The translations under genes were made by a program, and so were the position numbers. Below the pieces are notes generated by a model. The model saw only the letters and a program-made list of their open reading frames with translations. It had not been told where the DNA came from and did not search any database. From positions 62,001 through 126,000 of the forward strand of contig BLAL01000266.1 of assembly GCA_015698045.1 (NCBI GenBank): a stretch of 64,000 bases of DNA, read 5' to 3'. The stretch is from Rhizophagus clarus. Lineage: Eukaryota; Glomeromycota; Glomeromycetes; Glomerales; Glomeraceae. This document shows positions 1 through 11,076 of the stretch, piece by piece. Each line of letters begins with the position of its first letter. Position 1 is the stretch's first letter.

Positions 1-1022
1 TCTTGTATATTCATCAGAGCATCCACTATTCCATGCCTCAACTAGCTTAGAATAGCCTCTACTATCTAAATCCATATTAGTATTTTGGTAGATTATAATA
101 GATTATACCGATTTTATAGTTTATAGCCAATTTTAGCTGATTTAGCAATATTATACTCTAATAAATATCAGATTCAAATTTATACGGATTTGCTGGTTAA
201 GCAGTTTTAATGAATTATAGCGGTTTTATTGATTCGTAGCCAATTTAGTGAGACTACATATTGCTAAACTCAGATTCATTTTTCTGTAGCAAAGAAAAAA
301 AACTCGATACATGAATAGATCTAATTATTTCTCAAACAACATCTAATATATGGCAATATATTTGTCTGAAATCTGTATATAACGCGCTTGTGAAAGCTTA
401 TCTATAAAATACCCAAGTGCCATTTCTGTATATTGGTAATAACAACCTGATAGGTATTCTGGAGCTGAATATACAGTAAAATCCGCCTCTGGGGCTCCAC
501 GTAATATTAATTTTCATACCATTTAGTTTATTAGGTACGAGCTATAATTCAATTTTTATATAGAAGGCATTGTTTATATAGATTTCGGGTAATGGCTAAA
601 TTACAAGTTTGTATCACATGAGATCTGCCAGTTCTACGACAGTTCCTCGATAGTTCTAGGAGAGTTCCAGGAGCTGGTGAGTTTCCATAAATCACGAGAT
701 GATCAGCCAATCAGATTATGTATAACTAAAAAAAAGAAATAACCGGCATAGCTCATGGCGCAGTATTTATTTTTTTAAATTGCCAAGGCGGGACACCATG
801 TCACCAGGGCGCAGTATTATGATCTGCCGAAAGAAATGATTACGAAGCATACATTTAGCAGTGATCGTCAATACATGGTTAAAAATTACCAGCTCGATAT
901 GGGCAAAATTTTTATAAAATGCTTTATTAATATATTTGAAATACAACTACAAGAAAACACTATTTTTCTAATTGCCGAGGTGGGACACCATGTCACCAGG
1001 ACGCAGTAAAATGGGCGCAGTA
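1..1022. other. AT-rich stretch without a recognised gene
   Basis: I see no convincing coding region. The stretch is AT-rich and holds scattered short repeats of the type tttatagcaatttta and a 38-bp direct repeat described separately. Its right edge runs directly into the 3' end of the RING gene on the minus strand. Confidence 0.5.
779..1008. repeat. 38-bp direct repeat, two copies
   Basis: The segment starting attgccaaggcgggacacca at 779-816 recurs at 971-1008 with about three changes. The core gggacaccatgtcaccagg is almost unchanged. It is far more GC-rich than its surroundings. The second copy lies about 15 bp past the end of the RING gene. It may be a terminal or subterminal piece of an unidentified mobile element; I found no matching inverted copy. 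Confidence 0.6.
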
Positions 1023-2484
1023 TTACGCAGTTCCTTTGGAACTTGCTCCTTTTAAAACTTTGGCAATTACATAATCGGTATCATCTACAGTTAGATTTAA
1101 GATGAAACCAGGAGGGATAGATTTTACCTGCGCTATTTTTTCTTTGCCTATAGTATTGAAAATTCTAAACATCTTTCGGGCTCTTTCTATTCTTTTTTTC
1201 AAAGCATCATCAGAGAGTTTTGTCTCAGGAATTTCCTTTCTAACCTCACTTTTAACCAAAGCCCTGGATCCTTCTATACCATAGGTGGGTTTTAATTCCT
1301 TGTATCGATTAAATAAAGCTCCCTCAAAATCAAAATAGCTGGAAATAAGACCTTGAAATGCATCTTCGTTTTTAGATTCAGCGCTGTCAATCTTATTGGA
1401 TAATTGCAAAAAAATACCACCAGCTTCAACCACGTCATTTGTTTCTTCCAAGTTTCTACCAACATCGGAAATATCTGTCATTAATTCTTCGATAAGTTTT
1501 TTTAGTGTACTCGATACCTTTTTCCCACCGGTCTTTTTAGCTTTTTTGCTCAAGGATTTTTTGGTAGATGGCTCCCTAGTACGTTTTTTCTATGCACTAT
1601 CTAGTGGGATTTCCAAATCATCGGCTGGAGTGCAGGTAGGACATCTTTTGCATAGATCGTTAATGCAATCTAAATGCACAGCGTGACTACAGGATAAAAA
1701 GACAGTATCTTTCTGGAAATCTATAATGATCTCTTCAGCATTTCTCACATATAGGGTGTTGGATTTATCCGTTAGAGTCCTTTGAAATCGAGTCATCCAA
1801 ATTTTCGGAATTACCAGGTGTAGTGCTAACAACCTCAATAGGGCTGGTTGCCTGGTCAGAAGTTTCTTTAATGATCTGAATAGAGCTTGATGCCTTGTCA
1901 GTAGCCTTGGACGAACTTTGCTCCTCTTCGCTAAATAATCCAAGTTGGTTCATATAAATTTCATTAGCGTCCTCACTCACTGGAGTTGCATTTTCCAAGT
2001 ACACTTGTTTAGAGGCAGTATCTTCTGCAGTCAGGGTTGTAGGTTTGTCCATTTCCTTAAAGAGATCTTGAGTTATTAGAGTTTCGATCTCCCTGCCTTT
2101 ACAATCCCAATCTGGACATGTAGGATTGGATCTATTTTTTGCGATATTCAAGAGATATCCTTCAAGACACTTTTGGTGATAGAGACATCCACAAGTGGCC
2201 ATAGTAAATTCTTTGATTGGCTCATCCGGATGTGAGATGAGCTTTTGTTTACATAAAATGCATGGTTTCATCCCCAGAATATAAATGCCAGCAGAACGAA
2301 TATGACTATCTGTGCTGAGTAAATTTAGCGCTAGATTGGTGATTTGAGATTTGTTCATACCACTCGCCTTCTCGGTCATATCACTACTTTGAGTAGAGAT
2401 ATCTTCCATATTGATATCGTCAGCAGTGATCTTTTCCACATCAAATGGAACTTCTGTATTAGCTGAGCTCTCTTGGTTCTCCAT
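1023..2484 (-). pseudogene. RING-type zinc finger protein, broken
   Basis: The start codon is at 2484. The first 239 residues carry a RING-like cluster: C-I-L-C, then C-G-C-x2-H-x2-C, then C-x4-C at about residues 75-130. The frame stops at 1765, but a shifted frame continues from about 1780 with a second Cys/His cluster (C-S-H-x2-H-x2-C, later C-x2-C-x2-C) and ends in TAG at 1590-1592. Beyond that stop the same frame stays open to 1023 with a lysine-rich linker and a helical C-terminal region of about 180 residues. This reads as one ancestral protein of about 490 residues broken by one single-base shift and one nonsense codon. RING proteins usually act as ubiquitin E3 ligases; here that is inference from the fold. 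A short intron near 1780 could replace the frameshift, but I see no good splice sites. Confidence 0.65.
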
Positions 2485-3356
2485 ACCTGCCCACTTATCA
2501 CTCTTGTGGTCAGCTATCTTGCTGAGCTGAAGATGGGTTTTTTATAGTACCAGGCAAATGTCCAGGAGAAAACATTCCCCGGATTTTCACCAGCAATTAC
2601 GCACTGCATTTCGTCATTCATTAATCCCTTGCAAATCAATAAAAAAAAATGACAAAGGATTAGCATACACATCCCCAAATCTCAAGTTACATTTATTTTT
2701 GCATGTCATGTCTGGCCACGCTATTATCATACTAACAAAACAATATTCGAATATAGATATTTTTTGGCAATCATCATTTCGCATATGAGTCGAAAAAATA
2801 TATACGCCTATCTTATGTCGCACAGCCCCTATTCTTCGGCAAGAATTTTACCGAATATCTCATAAGCATATACCCATCATCAAACCACCGACACTTGAAA
2901 AGGATGAAGCTGTCCATTTCATGTATATTTTCTTTGAGGCCGTCAAGAGTCGTATCTTCGATATCTACTGTCCATTCGTTCGTTTTGGGCTAACGAACTC
3001 TTTAATATAATGAATGGCCCGTTAGAAAAATTCTCCAGAAGCTGCTGACTCTGGTAACAGCCTATCCGCCCTTCCCTAGGGCATGGATTACAATATTATC
3101 TATGTTTTAGCAGATTATAATCGATTTATAATATTTTTATTGATTTATAGCATTTTATAGCAATTTTTATCAAGTTATACTATGAAATATAGAATTCATT
3201 TTGTACCAGAAAGAGATAAAAAATGTGAATAAACCATTACATTAATAACGTGACAATTTATCTTTTGCTAAGAATTTATATTATTGTACCAATTCTAAGT
3301 CTATAACCCAAACAATTATTACAAACATAACCATTTCATTTTTACTTATAATTGAT
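2485..3356. other. Intergenic, no gene seen
   Basis: This region separates the RING and CRN-kinase genes. The short ORFs on both strands at 2558-2823 show no codon structure or motif. The 2960-3030 part contains ggctaacgaac and ggcccgttag, a weak inverted repeat. Confidence 0.4.
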
Positions 3357-5398
3357 TTATGATTCCTCCCCTTCCAAAAAGTCTTCCTTTAGGGTATCTC
3401 TGTATTTATTCCAAAGCCATTCTAAAGCAACTTTGGCTGTTGGTCTATCATTCACATCTTTTTCCATCAAGCTTGTTGCATATATTTTTAACTCGTCAGA
3501 CTCTTGAAGATTTACAGTTGCTGTCAGAATCAGGTATCCAACGGACCAAATATCAACACTTTCGTTATGATGGTCTTCAAAAATCTCGGGAGCATGACTG
3601 TCCTTAGCTAAGTATACGCTTGAAGTGGGCGAAGAAATATAACATGCATCATCAAAGTCGATGATGAACCACTTGTCCCGGTCAATATATTTCAACACAT
3701 TTTCCCAACGGATATCACGATGCATAATTCCCATTTCATGAAGAGCCTATGAATATATATGTTTTAGTTATAAAATACCCACGTCTCTAAATGAATGAAA
3801 TGAAAGAAATAGATACCTTAAGGGCATTCAAAACGCAACATAAAGATTTGATTAGTTGTTCCTTTGATTGTGGTCTACATACCATTCCCTTCGGTGAAAG
3901 TACTACAAACGGTGTTTTTTCTTCATCGTCATTGACGTGTTCTAGTCGATCAGTGAAAGGGACTTTGTGCTTGATGCTATCGTAAATAGCTCGGATATGT
4001 ATGATAGGCTGTGTCGTGCAGTACCGTTTCACAACAACATTTTGCATTAATTCAACCACCTTGCCATTTGACCGGTGAAGAATGACAAATTCCTGCTGAA
4101 AATATTGTGGGATAGTTTGACGAAGTAATGGCAACAATCGGCCAATATTAATTCCAGTAATGAAAGCTTGTACGCGTCCCGCCAGCTCATTTAGGTCACA
4201 AGTGAACAAATCCCTTCGCAGAACCTGTTCTCCTTCGAGATACAAATAACAGTATGTCACTGTGGTAGCGCGTGCATGATATCCAAATACATAAGGGCAT
4301 TGTCCATATGTCCATATTAATTTTTCAGTTAGTTCCTCGGCTGGATCACCCTCAGTATCAAGTCCCTTTTCTTCTCCTCTTGCGAGACAAGCATCTTGCA
4401 CCAAATATGAAAGGTCAGGTCGTAATTTCCTTGTGGAAGTGTGTAAGGATGTGTTTCGGTTGTGTCTACCATTCGGGGATCCGATTTTAAGAGGCTTGAC
4501 AATGAGCATATCCCAGAGTGCATGGTATGAATCTTCAGTGGTGCCAATATCAGGTGGAAGAGCGATATGTGTAATATATTTGCTCCATAGTTGCAAGGAG
4601 GCCTTTTCTGAGCTAACAAAAATTTTATTCAGATATTCCGAAGGGAGTTTTGCCTCAAAGTATTCTTCATAAAGCGAAGGGATAATTTCGATCGGGTTGA
4701 TAGGTGGTTGCTGAAGCCATTCCAATAAATTCGACTTCTGGGGGATAAAATCGGGTTTCACACCGAGCATTCCTATAGTCTGAAAGTACGAGTCAGCATC
4801 TATGTTGGAAAACAAGCTGATTAGATATACAAACTCGGAGGCATGCGTCTCCTGAATATAGTTTCCAACTTACCATCTTTGCGTGTTTTAGTTTTGATAG
4901 CTTTTAAGAAACAAATTAAGCAAGAAAAACAGTAGGTAACATTAAAATATTATTTAGCGTAGGAACAAAAGTACTAATCCGCAGTATTCGAAAGTATACT
5001 TACCTTTAACTACCAGGAAAAAAAATACAAGTTAATCGACAGTATATCGTACAGTATAAAACAGAAAAGGAGAGGAACAAAAAACACGTTAGCTTGCAGG
5101 CAGTACAAGTAACATTTAAAAATGAGAAATATTTACCATTCTTTTGAATCAGACATAAAAAGTCGTTTCCATACTCTTGCAACACCTTCTGAATTACCCA
5201 TCTTGGAGATACTACATGAATTTTGCTATCGCCATCTTTCGTTATTTTCAAACTTATTTCAGAAGACGTGCAGTCCTTAAGAGCACTAGGCTCATTTTTT
5301 ATAATGGTTTTTTTTAGATCGTCTACAGTCTTGTTTTGTTCGAAATTTATTGAAGTCTCTTCCAACTCTTCGATTTTGTACCAAATTTTAACAGTCAT
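3357..5398 (-). CDS. Crinkler (CRN) protein with C-terminal kinase domain
   Basis: Exon 1 (5398 to 5137) starts MTVKIWYKIEEL and reads as a ubiquitin-like CRN header, with VDDLKKTII as the expected helix and a GTAAAT donor. A small exon near 4872-4900 ends at a GTAAGT donor, but its phase does not fit simply. The main exon starts at about 4858 after a CAG acceptor and runs to 3817. The intron 3747-3816 (GTATCT...ATAG) leads into the last exon, 3746 to 3357. The kinase region has HRDIRWEN (catalytic loop with HRD and N), DFD in place of DFG, an H-APE-I stretch, VDIWSVG and an R in NDRPT. CRN proteins pair a conserved header with variable effector domains; this payload is the kinase-like type. 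The DFD change may reduce activity. No signal peptide is visible. Confidence 0.75.
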
Positions 5399-6061
5399 CG
5401 TGCAGTTGTACAGTTCAGAAAAGGAAAAAATTCGCAATGTATAGTATATATATATTTATCGAATGTCACACGGATTGAATCACAATCATGTGGCGCAGAG
5501 CTGAATTTTTAGTTACACGCGCCACTTTAGAATTTGATGCAAAGTGGCTTTATTATCGATTTTTCAGGTATTGCGCAAGGCAAGATAAAAGGATTCACTA
5601 GCCAGAACATCACCTTTTTTATATAATTTGCAGGATCGATTTTGGAATACGCTTTTGGGGAAATTACATTAATATGATCGCATCATCAACGGTCTCTCAG
5701 CGAGAGTTTTGATTAATAAATTTCATTGAATACATGCGGGAAAGTTCGAGAATAAATGTTGTACTATGGTTATAAATAAATGGACATAAATAAATTACAA
5801 GAATCAAGAGCTAATCTGTGATACATGACAAGGACTATCTTATATATTGTACTAATTCATTATTTCCATAATCCGGTTCATTTGTGCCTTCGTGATCCTC
5901 AAAAAATCCTGGAACGAAAAAATACTATTAGCTTGTAATCCTGAGTCGCTTCATCCACCTTAATTGCGCAATGTTTCGTATGAAATTTTCTCAGACACTT
6001 TATTTATCGTGCTCTATTTCCCTAAGAATATCGTACAGATGATCGATTTCACATGACCGGT
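5399..6061. other. Intergenic, shared upstream and downstream region
   Basis: This lies upstream of the CRN-kinase and downstream of the 6062-6613 gene. It is AT-rich with TATATATATA just upstream of the CRN start (about 5445). No coding region is supported. Confidence 0.4.
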
Positions 6062-6613
6062 CTAAGCCACAATCGCGAACCTGAATTTATTGCTTGAAGT
6101 GAAGCAAGTAAGACAATATTCCAACTTATCTTGAGAATAGAACTTCGCTAATTTAGGATCATAAGGGAGTTGATTCCCATTTTCACAGTACCATGAGCCA
6201 TGTAATCCATAATTCCCATGTTTTCCATCACAAATAGGGCATGGTGAGTTACATGGCTGAGTGGATACAAAGTTATAATTATCAATCCCTCTGAAACTAT
6301 TTTGGAATTTCAAGTATGGGAAGTGCTCTAAGATGGATTTGATAATTAATTCTGGATTGGGTTTGGCTTCAAAGGTGATAGGCCCTTCTTTTTCACATTG
6401 CTCGGGAAAAGATGATACTTTGTTTTCTGGCATCGAATTTATGACTTCCGATTCATGTACTTCTGTTAGTTGCCATGGCTCATTTCCAGTTTGTTTTTTA
6501 TATCTTTTGTATAATTTGAAACGAATCTTATCTGTCAAAATACTTGGTAACCCAGTTAATTTGGCATACCAATCCAGATAATCGGCGGTTAGTATTTTAA
6601 CAGACTCAGTCAT
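6062..6613 (-). CDS. Unknown protein with C-terminal CPIC zinc motif
   Basis: This 183-residue ORF starts MTESVKILTADYLDWYAKLTG. It has an N-terminal segment ending KLYKRYKKQTGNEPW that I associate with a large Rhizophagus family. The C-terminal part has C-P-I-C-x3-H, GSWYC and C-x2-C, and ends FRFAIVA. Its upstream neighbour at 6721-8289 ends with a similar layout (ILxxxPxL, a Cys-rich stretch, CPLC-x3-H, then EIEIVA), so the two probably share a C-terminal zinc-binding module. The gap between them is 107 bp on the same strand. The function is unknown; binding of nucleic acid or protein would be a guess. Confidence 0.6.
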   Translation of the reverse strand: MTESVKILTADYLDWYAKLTGLPSILTDKIRFKLYKRYKKQTGNEPWQLTEVHESEVINSMPENKVSSFPEQCEKEGPITFEAKPNPELIIKSILEHFPYLKFQNSFRGIDNYNFVSTQPCNSPCPICDGKHGNYGLHGSWYCENGNQLPYDPKLAKFYSQDKLEYCLTCFTSSNKFRFAIVA

Positions 6614-6720
6614 TTTCCTTTTTATATGACTGCAAACAATTTAAATCCCTTTTTTCTCATATAGACCTATTCATTCGAAAAAAAAGATTAAAATTCCCAG
6701 ACCATTGTGAAGCAATGAGA

Positions 6721-8289
6721 CTATGCAACTATCTCAATTTCACGCTGTTCACATTTAATAAAGTAAGATCTGGCTTTATACTCACCTTCTATTTCTTCAT
6801 CATCATGACCTAATCTGCATAATGGGCAGATGTAGTCCCTGCATAATGTCTCATCAGTAATCCCATAATAATCGAAATTTTCACAAGTACATTCTCTATA
6901 TAGATTAGGATATTGATCCAATATCTTGTTGCGAAAATAGGAATGATCATAAGTTGGTTTAGATTGGGCTTGTACATTAGTCTGATTGGTTTTTGTTGTA
7001 GGTGGAGTGCTTATCCCGACATCTGGTGATTTTTTCGATCCAAACTTATTCGATTCAGGCAGTAGGTCACGTGCGCGTGAACAATTGTTCACGCCGATCA
7101 ATTTTTGAGATTTGATTAGTTCATCAGTATAAAGATTTATTATATTCTGGATTTGTGCATCAGTTAGCCTAGAGATCGCATCAGCGCTAGATGTAACTAC
7201 TCCAATTTTATCTATTCCTATTCCTTTGAATAACGTATAGATGTTTTTAGCCTTTTGTGTCATCTTACGCAAATACTCTCTCTTTTTACCAGGAAGATAC
7301 AGCTCCATTTCATCATAAATCTGCGTTCTTGCCATTTGATCGCTAATATTATTTTCGGATCTAAGGGTTACAATCTTTTTTTCATATTCCTCACTATAGT
7401 AATACCATTGTAATTTTTCTTTTCGACTGGTCTTTTCAGCCTTGTCGAATAAATGAGCTAAATGAAGTACAGAACCTGGAGTTAGGTTAGTATTGACTGG
7501 GACATCTAGAATATGTTTGCTAGATATAGAATTCGGCAAGGATGTAGAATTATGGCATTTAATAAATTCAAGTAATTCGCATATTAAATCTTGTTCTACT
7601 TTCTGATTATAGGGAATTTTTTGGGGTGGAGTGTCCTGCTTGTTTCCAAAAGACTCACAGGGTATCGCTGACTTTGCAGATGATTCCTTTGGAATCGATT
7701 CTTCGACTACCTGTTCTGGGGGAGTTACAAGTCCAGTACTAGTCGTAGAGAGGTCTGTTATACAACTGGTGTTAATTGCTAGGGATGATTCCTGGACAAT
7801 CAATTCGCCCTGAAGCTTTTTTTCCCGCTTTCTCTGCCTGAACTCATCGCTAACCTTTCTCTTATACTCCTCATCCAAGAAATCATCCGTCTCTTTATTC
7901 TCCAATGACTTAGTTTCTGTACGAATAGGTTTGCATGCATTAGAATTAAATGTACTATCAGATGTATTTGATGGCTTTGCCATCTTTTCTAGCTTACCCA
8001 GGCGAACAACATTGCTGGGATTCTCGACAGAGCTGGCATTGGCCGATGATTGTTTGATTTCCTTGATATCATCATCCATTTTGGCAATAAGGTTGGTCTT
8101 TTCTTTATCTCTCTGCTCTAGTCTCGTGAACCTAGCTTCATGTTCTTCCAAAGCGCACCTTAACTTTGCATTCTCAGCCTTGACCTCTGCATTCTCATCC
8201 ATAACCTTGATATATTTGGCCTTAACCTCAGCATTCTCAGCCTCAAACTCAATGATGCGTTGTCTCAATGAATCAAGTTCAGATGACAT
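6721..8289 (-). CDS. Coiled-coil protein of an expanded AM-fungal family
   Basis: This is a single 522-residue exon starting MSSELDSLRQRIIEFEAE. Residues 1-80 form a heptad coiled coil built on AENAEVKA repeats. A low-complexity Ser/Thr/Glu linker follows to about residue 220. A helical region at about 225-400 includes YYYSEEYEKKIVTLR and LTDAQIQNIINLY. The C-terminus has FDYYGITDETLC, then C-P-L-C-x3-HDDEE, and a closing KCEQREIEIVA. I know this domain order from many near-identical Rhizophagus proteins, but no function is established that I can name. The frame has no lesion, unlike most neighbours. The start is supported by immediate entry into the coiled coil and by the preceding non-coding stretch with the 8359 palindrome. 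Confidence 0.75.
   Translation of the reverse strand: MSSELDSLRQRIIEFEAENAEVKAKYIKVMDENAEVKAENAKLRCALEEHEARFTRLEQRDKEKTNLIAKMDDDIKEIKQSSANASSVENPSNVVRLGKLEKMAKPSNTSDSTFNSNACKPIRTETKSLENKETDDFLDEEYKRKVSDEFRQRKREKKLQGELIVQESSLAINTSCITDLSTTSTGLVTPPEQVVEESIPKESSAKSAIPCESFGNKQDTPPQKIPYNQKVEQDLICELLEFIKCHNSTSLPNSISSKHILDVPVNTNLTPGSVLHLAHLFDKAEKTSRKEKLQWYYYSEEYEKKIVTLRSENNISDQMARTQIYDEMELYLPGKKREYLRKMTQKAKNIYTLFKGIGIDKIGVVTSSADAISRLTDAQIQNIINLYTDELIKSQKLIGVNNCSRARDLLPESNKFGSKKSPDVGISTPPTTKTNQTNVQAQSKPTYDHSYFRNKILDQYPNLYRECTCENFDYYGITDETLCRDYICPLCRLGHDDEEIEGEYKARSYFIKCEQREIEIVA
7076..7093. repeat. 18-bp perfect palindrome, copy inside coding sequence
   Basis: CGTGAACAATTGTTCACG is fully self-complementary. 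It lies within the coding exon of the 6721-8289 gene (residues around NNCSRARD). The identical 18 bp occurs again at 8359-8376, upstream of the same gene. Confidence 0.8.
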
Positions 8290-8358
8290 GATAATATTTT
8301 AATGCTCTATAATGCTAGTATTCAAAATCGGAAAAATATGTAGGCCATTTTAACTGAT

Positions 8359-8376
8359 CGTGAACAATTGTTCACG
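8359..8376. promoter_or_regulatory. 18-bp palindrome between divergent genes
   Basis: CGTGAACAATTGTTCACG lies 70 bp upstream of the start at 8289 (minus strand) and about 175 bp upstream of the plus-strand start proposed at 8551. An extended dyad in a divergent promoter could be a binding site for a dimeric regulator. This is inference from position and symmetry only. Confidence 0.4.
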
Positions 8377-8550
8377 CTGATCTCTTTTGTTAAGAAAAAA
8401 AAAATTATTAATAGGTTTACGACCATCATACAAGTAGGCACGATCCCTTACCCTGAGTACCTTCGGCTGGGATCAACTTATTCGTTGTCTCTCTCTTTCG
8501 AGATGACGATAAATATGAAAATGAGTATGAATAATGGACAGAGGAAAGAA

Positions 8551-9393
8551 ATGTCTTGTAATTGGTTGTTGGTTGGAAAGACCCATTTCTGCGAAAACTC
8601 AGCACGGGATCAATATTGTGCATCCTACGCATTCAAAATACGAAAGGGCGTAATAATCCCACAACCATGTAAAGGATGTGGACGAGGCACTAAATCAAGA
8701 GTTCAGCTTTGTGTCCAATGCGAACAAGGTAAGGAAAGAGCATACATATATTATAAAAAGAAGAATATGGGAGGAAATGCGTAATTAAACATACCATTTT
8801 CATAAGTACTAATCATCTATTATCACTTTCATAAATGCTAATTTCAACAATCCATATGCATACATAGAACAGTATTTAATTTACTAACTGGTCGATGGAT
8901 CAGCCTGAATGGAAAGCTATTCCAGAAGTTGATTCACGAAGGTTACAGATATGCTAATAGACTTTCAGATTATTTAGAAGATATTGAGACTATATGTGTC
9001 GGCGAATTTGAGTTGGATCCCTTAGCCGACTTCTACTATCCAGTCTTAATTCCGCCCTTATCTATCTTAGCAAGTAGATCGGATATTCATAAAAACTTCC
9101 CTATTACTGTGGACACTGCTGTTGAGGGTGGGATGAGTTTATTTACCCTCGAAAAAAATAAACGACCTTCGCTTCAAAACCTAATGGAAATGAATTACAG
9201 TAACCTATCTACATTGATAGAGATAACTTGGGAGCGTGAGGAGACGAAAGCTTGGAGAAATGACATACTCGTGAAATTCCTTTATCATCCAAATTTGGTT
9301 CCTTCAAAGTATAGGCCAAATTCTTTATATGACGCATTTACCAAGACGAGTGTTTTAGGGCCAGAACATATATTGGCTCTATCACGAATTTAA
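8551..9393 (+). CDS. Spliced Cys-rich protein with 2-cysteine-adaptor-like motif
   Basis: Exon 1 (8551-8728; the ORF is open from 8368) encodes MSCNWLLVGKTHFC, then YC and a C-K-G-C-G-x-GT segment ending LCVQCEQ. The donor CAAG/GTAAGG and acceptor AACAG/TATTT remove 8729-8872 and keep the frame. Exon 2 (8873-9393) then starts VFNLLTGRWISLNGKLF, followed by QKLIHEGYRYA. The pattern N-x2-TGR-x-I-x3-G-x2-F-x2-LI-x2-GY resembles the 2-cysteine adaptor motif known from large DNA viruses. The remaining 145 residues (FELDPLADFYYPVLIPPLSIL and beyond) are unrecognised. The exact start is uncertain: 8503 and 8551 are both possible. The splice is my inference, and two separate ORFs are the alternative. 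Confidence 0.55.
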
Positions 9394-9567
9394 GGCGTGA
9401 TTATGATATAAATAAATTGTTTATAGCCTCTCGACTCCACTCGAGTGACTATATTTTTTCGCTTATCATATATACCTGCAAAATTCAATTCTTTTATTAT
9501 TATAAATAAATACAAATGTTCGGGACTGTACCCATGATACATGACATCTAGGCTAGTGACTATATAA
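9394..9567. other. Convergent 3' flanks
   Basis: This short AT-rich spacer lies between the ends of the plus-strand gene at 9393 and the minus-strand SAM gene at 9568. It holds AATAAA-like words on both strands that could serve as polyadenylation signals. No gene is seen. Confidence 0.4.
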
Positions 9568-10891
9568 TTATTTTTTCTTGATTATCTCTTTTACACGACG
9601 CTTCTTATTTGCGGGTTCCTCACTAGCTGATACCCTATCTTCTAACAAGCCACGATAACCTCTAAAATCCTCTTCACATTCCTGCGTAAGTCGGTAGAGT
9701 CCTTGAGTGCGTCTTCAGTCAGAGAGACGCGATACTCTGTCTTACTTGTACAGTAGATGCCTTCAGTACTATGTAGGATGAAATACCAGTCCGTGGCCGT
9801 TGTGACGATACCATAGACATATTCATACTCTTCGAATGCTTCATCGGCCGTACGCTTTTTCTTGAGCGTATCTAAGTTTTGCTTTGCAAATGATTAGTTA
9901 GTATAGATGAATATAGGCTAGACATAAAGCTATTACTTACTTCGCACGAACTTTTACATTGGATGAGATTTTGAGCAATACCTATCCCAGGCAGATTCTG
10001 TTTACCCTCCGTGATGCATATTATTTCTTCCAACAAATTGTCTATAATTCTTTTGATGGCGTAGTCGACACAGCCAGAACTATCATCACCAGAAACTTCC
10101 ATTTGAGGTAGGATAACTAAACCTTCAAAGATAGTGACCACTGTATGCAGGATCGTTAAAATGTACTCGCACCACATAGCTTCATTACTATCTACGACTG
10201 GACCCATATTTTTTATTCTACGGAGAATGTCCTCTATACAGAACTTGAAGGCTGGATTTTCCTCATCGATATGGTGAGGGACTAAATAAAATTCGTGAGC
10301 CTGGTTTTTTATAATAGTAATAGCCAGTATAATCTTACTTACCTGGTTCAAACTGTGGGATACTTGTTATGTTACTGCTTTTAATGCCATATTTCACCAA
10401 TACCTCCTTTAAACTGCAGTATAAGGAGAACGCATGCTTCTTTTATCTTTACACTCCTTAGCGAACTTCACAAGCCTTGTTGCTGGTCCCATTTTCATTC
10501 CATGTCGCTCGAGCTTTTCTTCGGTCAAGTCAAAGAAGTCCAGACCATTAACCTCTTCATTTTCCAAGATTTTGATAGCCGGCTCATTAAGTCCTAAGTT
10601 CTCCTGTCCCTGTAGAAATTCTATAAGCTTGGCCGTATCATATTTTTTAATTTCATCTGCCAACGAGACCGTCTCATTTCCAGCAACAGTAGTGGAGATG
10701 GAAGCTGAAATATAAGGTGTACTAGTTTCAGATATAGCGCTTTTTATATGGTTATTAGGCTCAGACAAAATAGTGTTACTTTCCGGAGTAAGATAAAAAA
10801 ATATTTCTGTTCGGGAAAGAGAATACTGGCCATTAATATAGGTTTTTATGTCGCACAGGCATTGTATCATTACACGTGACCCATTTCTCAT
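9568..10891 (-). pseudogene. SAM-domain protein of an expanded family, frameshifted
   Basis: Exon 1 carries a SAM-like domain: SLADEIKKYDTAKLIEFLQG, GLNEPAIKILENEEVNGLDF and GPATRLVKFAKECKDK. The frame slips by one base in an A-run near 10445, after which the expected LKEVLVKYGI segment continues. Introns with good borders are at 10301-10342 (GTAAGT...CCAG) and 9882-9940 (GTAAGT...AAAG). The middle exon has GCVDYAIKRIIDNLLEEII and ITEGK. The last exon has YVYGIVTTATDWYFIL, and another one-base slip near 9700 separates two possible ends; the family-like tail ends at 9568 with KKRRVKEIIKKK. I recognise this order (SAM, helical region, GIVTT-x2-DW domain) from many Rhizophagus proteins of unknown function. 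The true start is not clear because the expected Met seems lost. Confidence 0.6.
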
Positions 10892-11076
10892 ATACAGTAC
10901 AATAATAATAATACTTTATTTATAAAATAAAAAATGTTGCCAGAAGTCAGCTTACAATACATAAAATTGAATATATCGCTAATACATGACATAAGAAATT
11001 ATTCTGATCCTAAGAGGGATTGAGCAACGACATGGAAATAGTCTTCTCGAGGTTGTTCATTAAAAAAAGTGGAAAT

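Noticed and set aside
4272..4672. ORFs on both strands within the CRN-kinase exon
   Set aside because: Shadows of a well-supported exon with family motifs.
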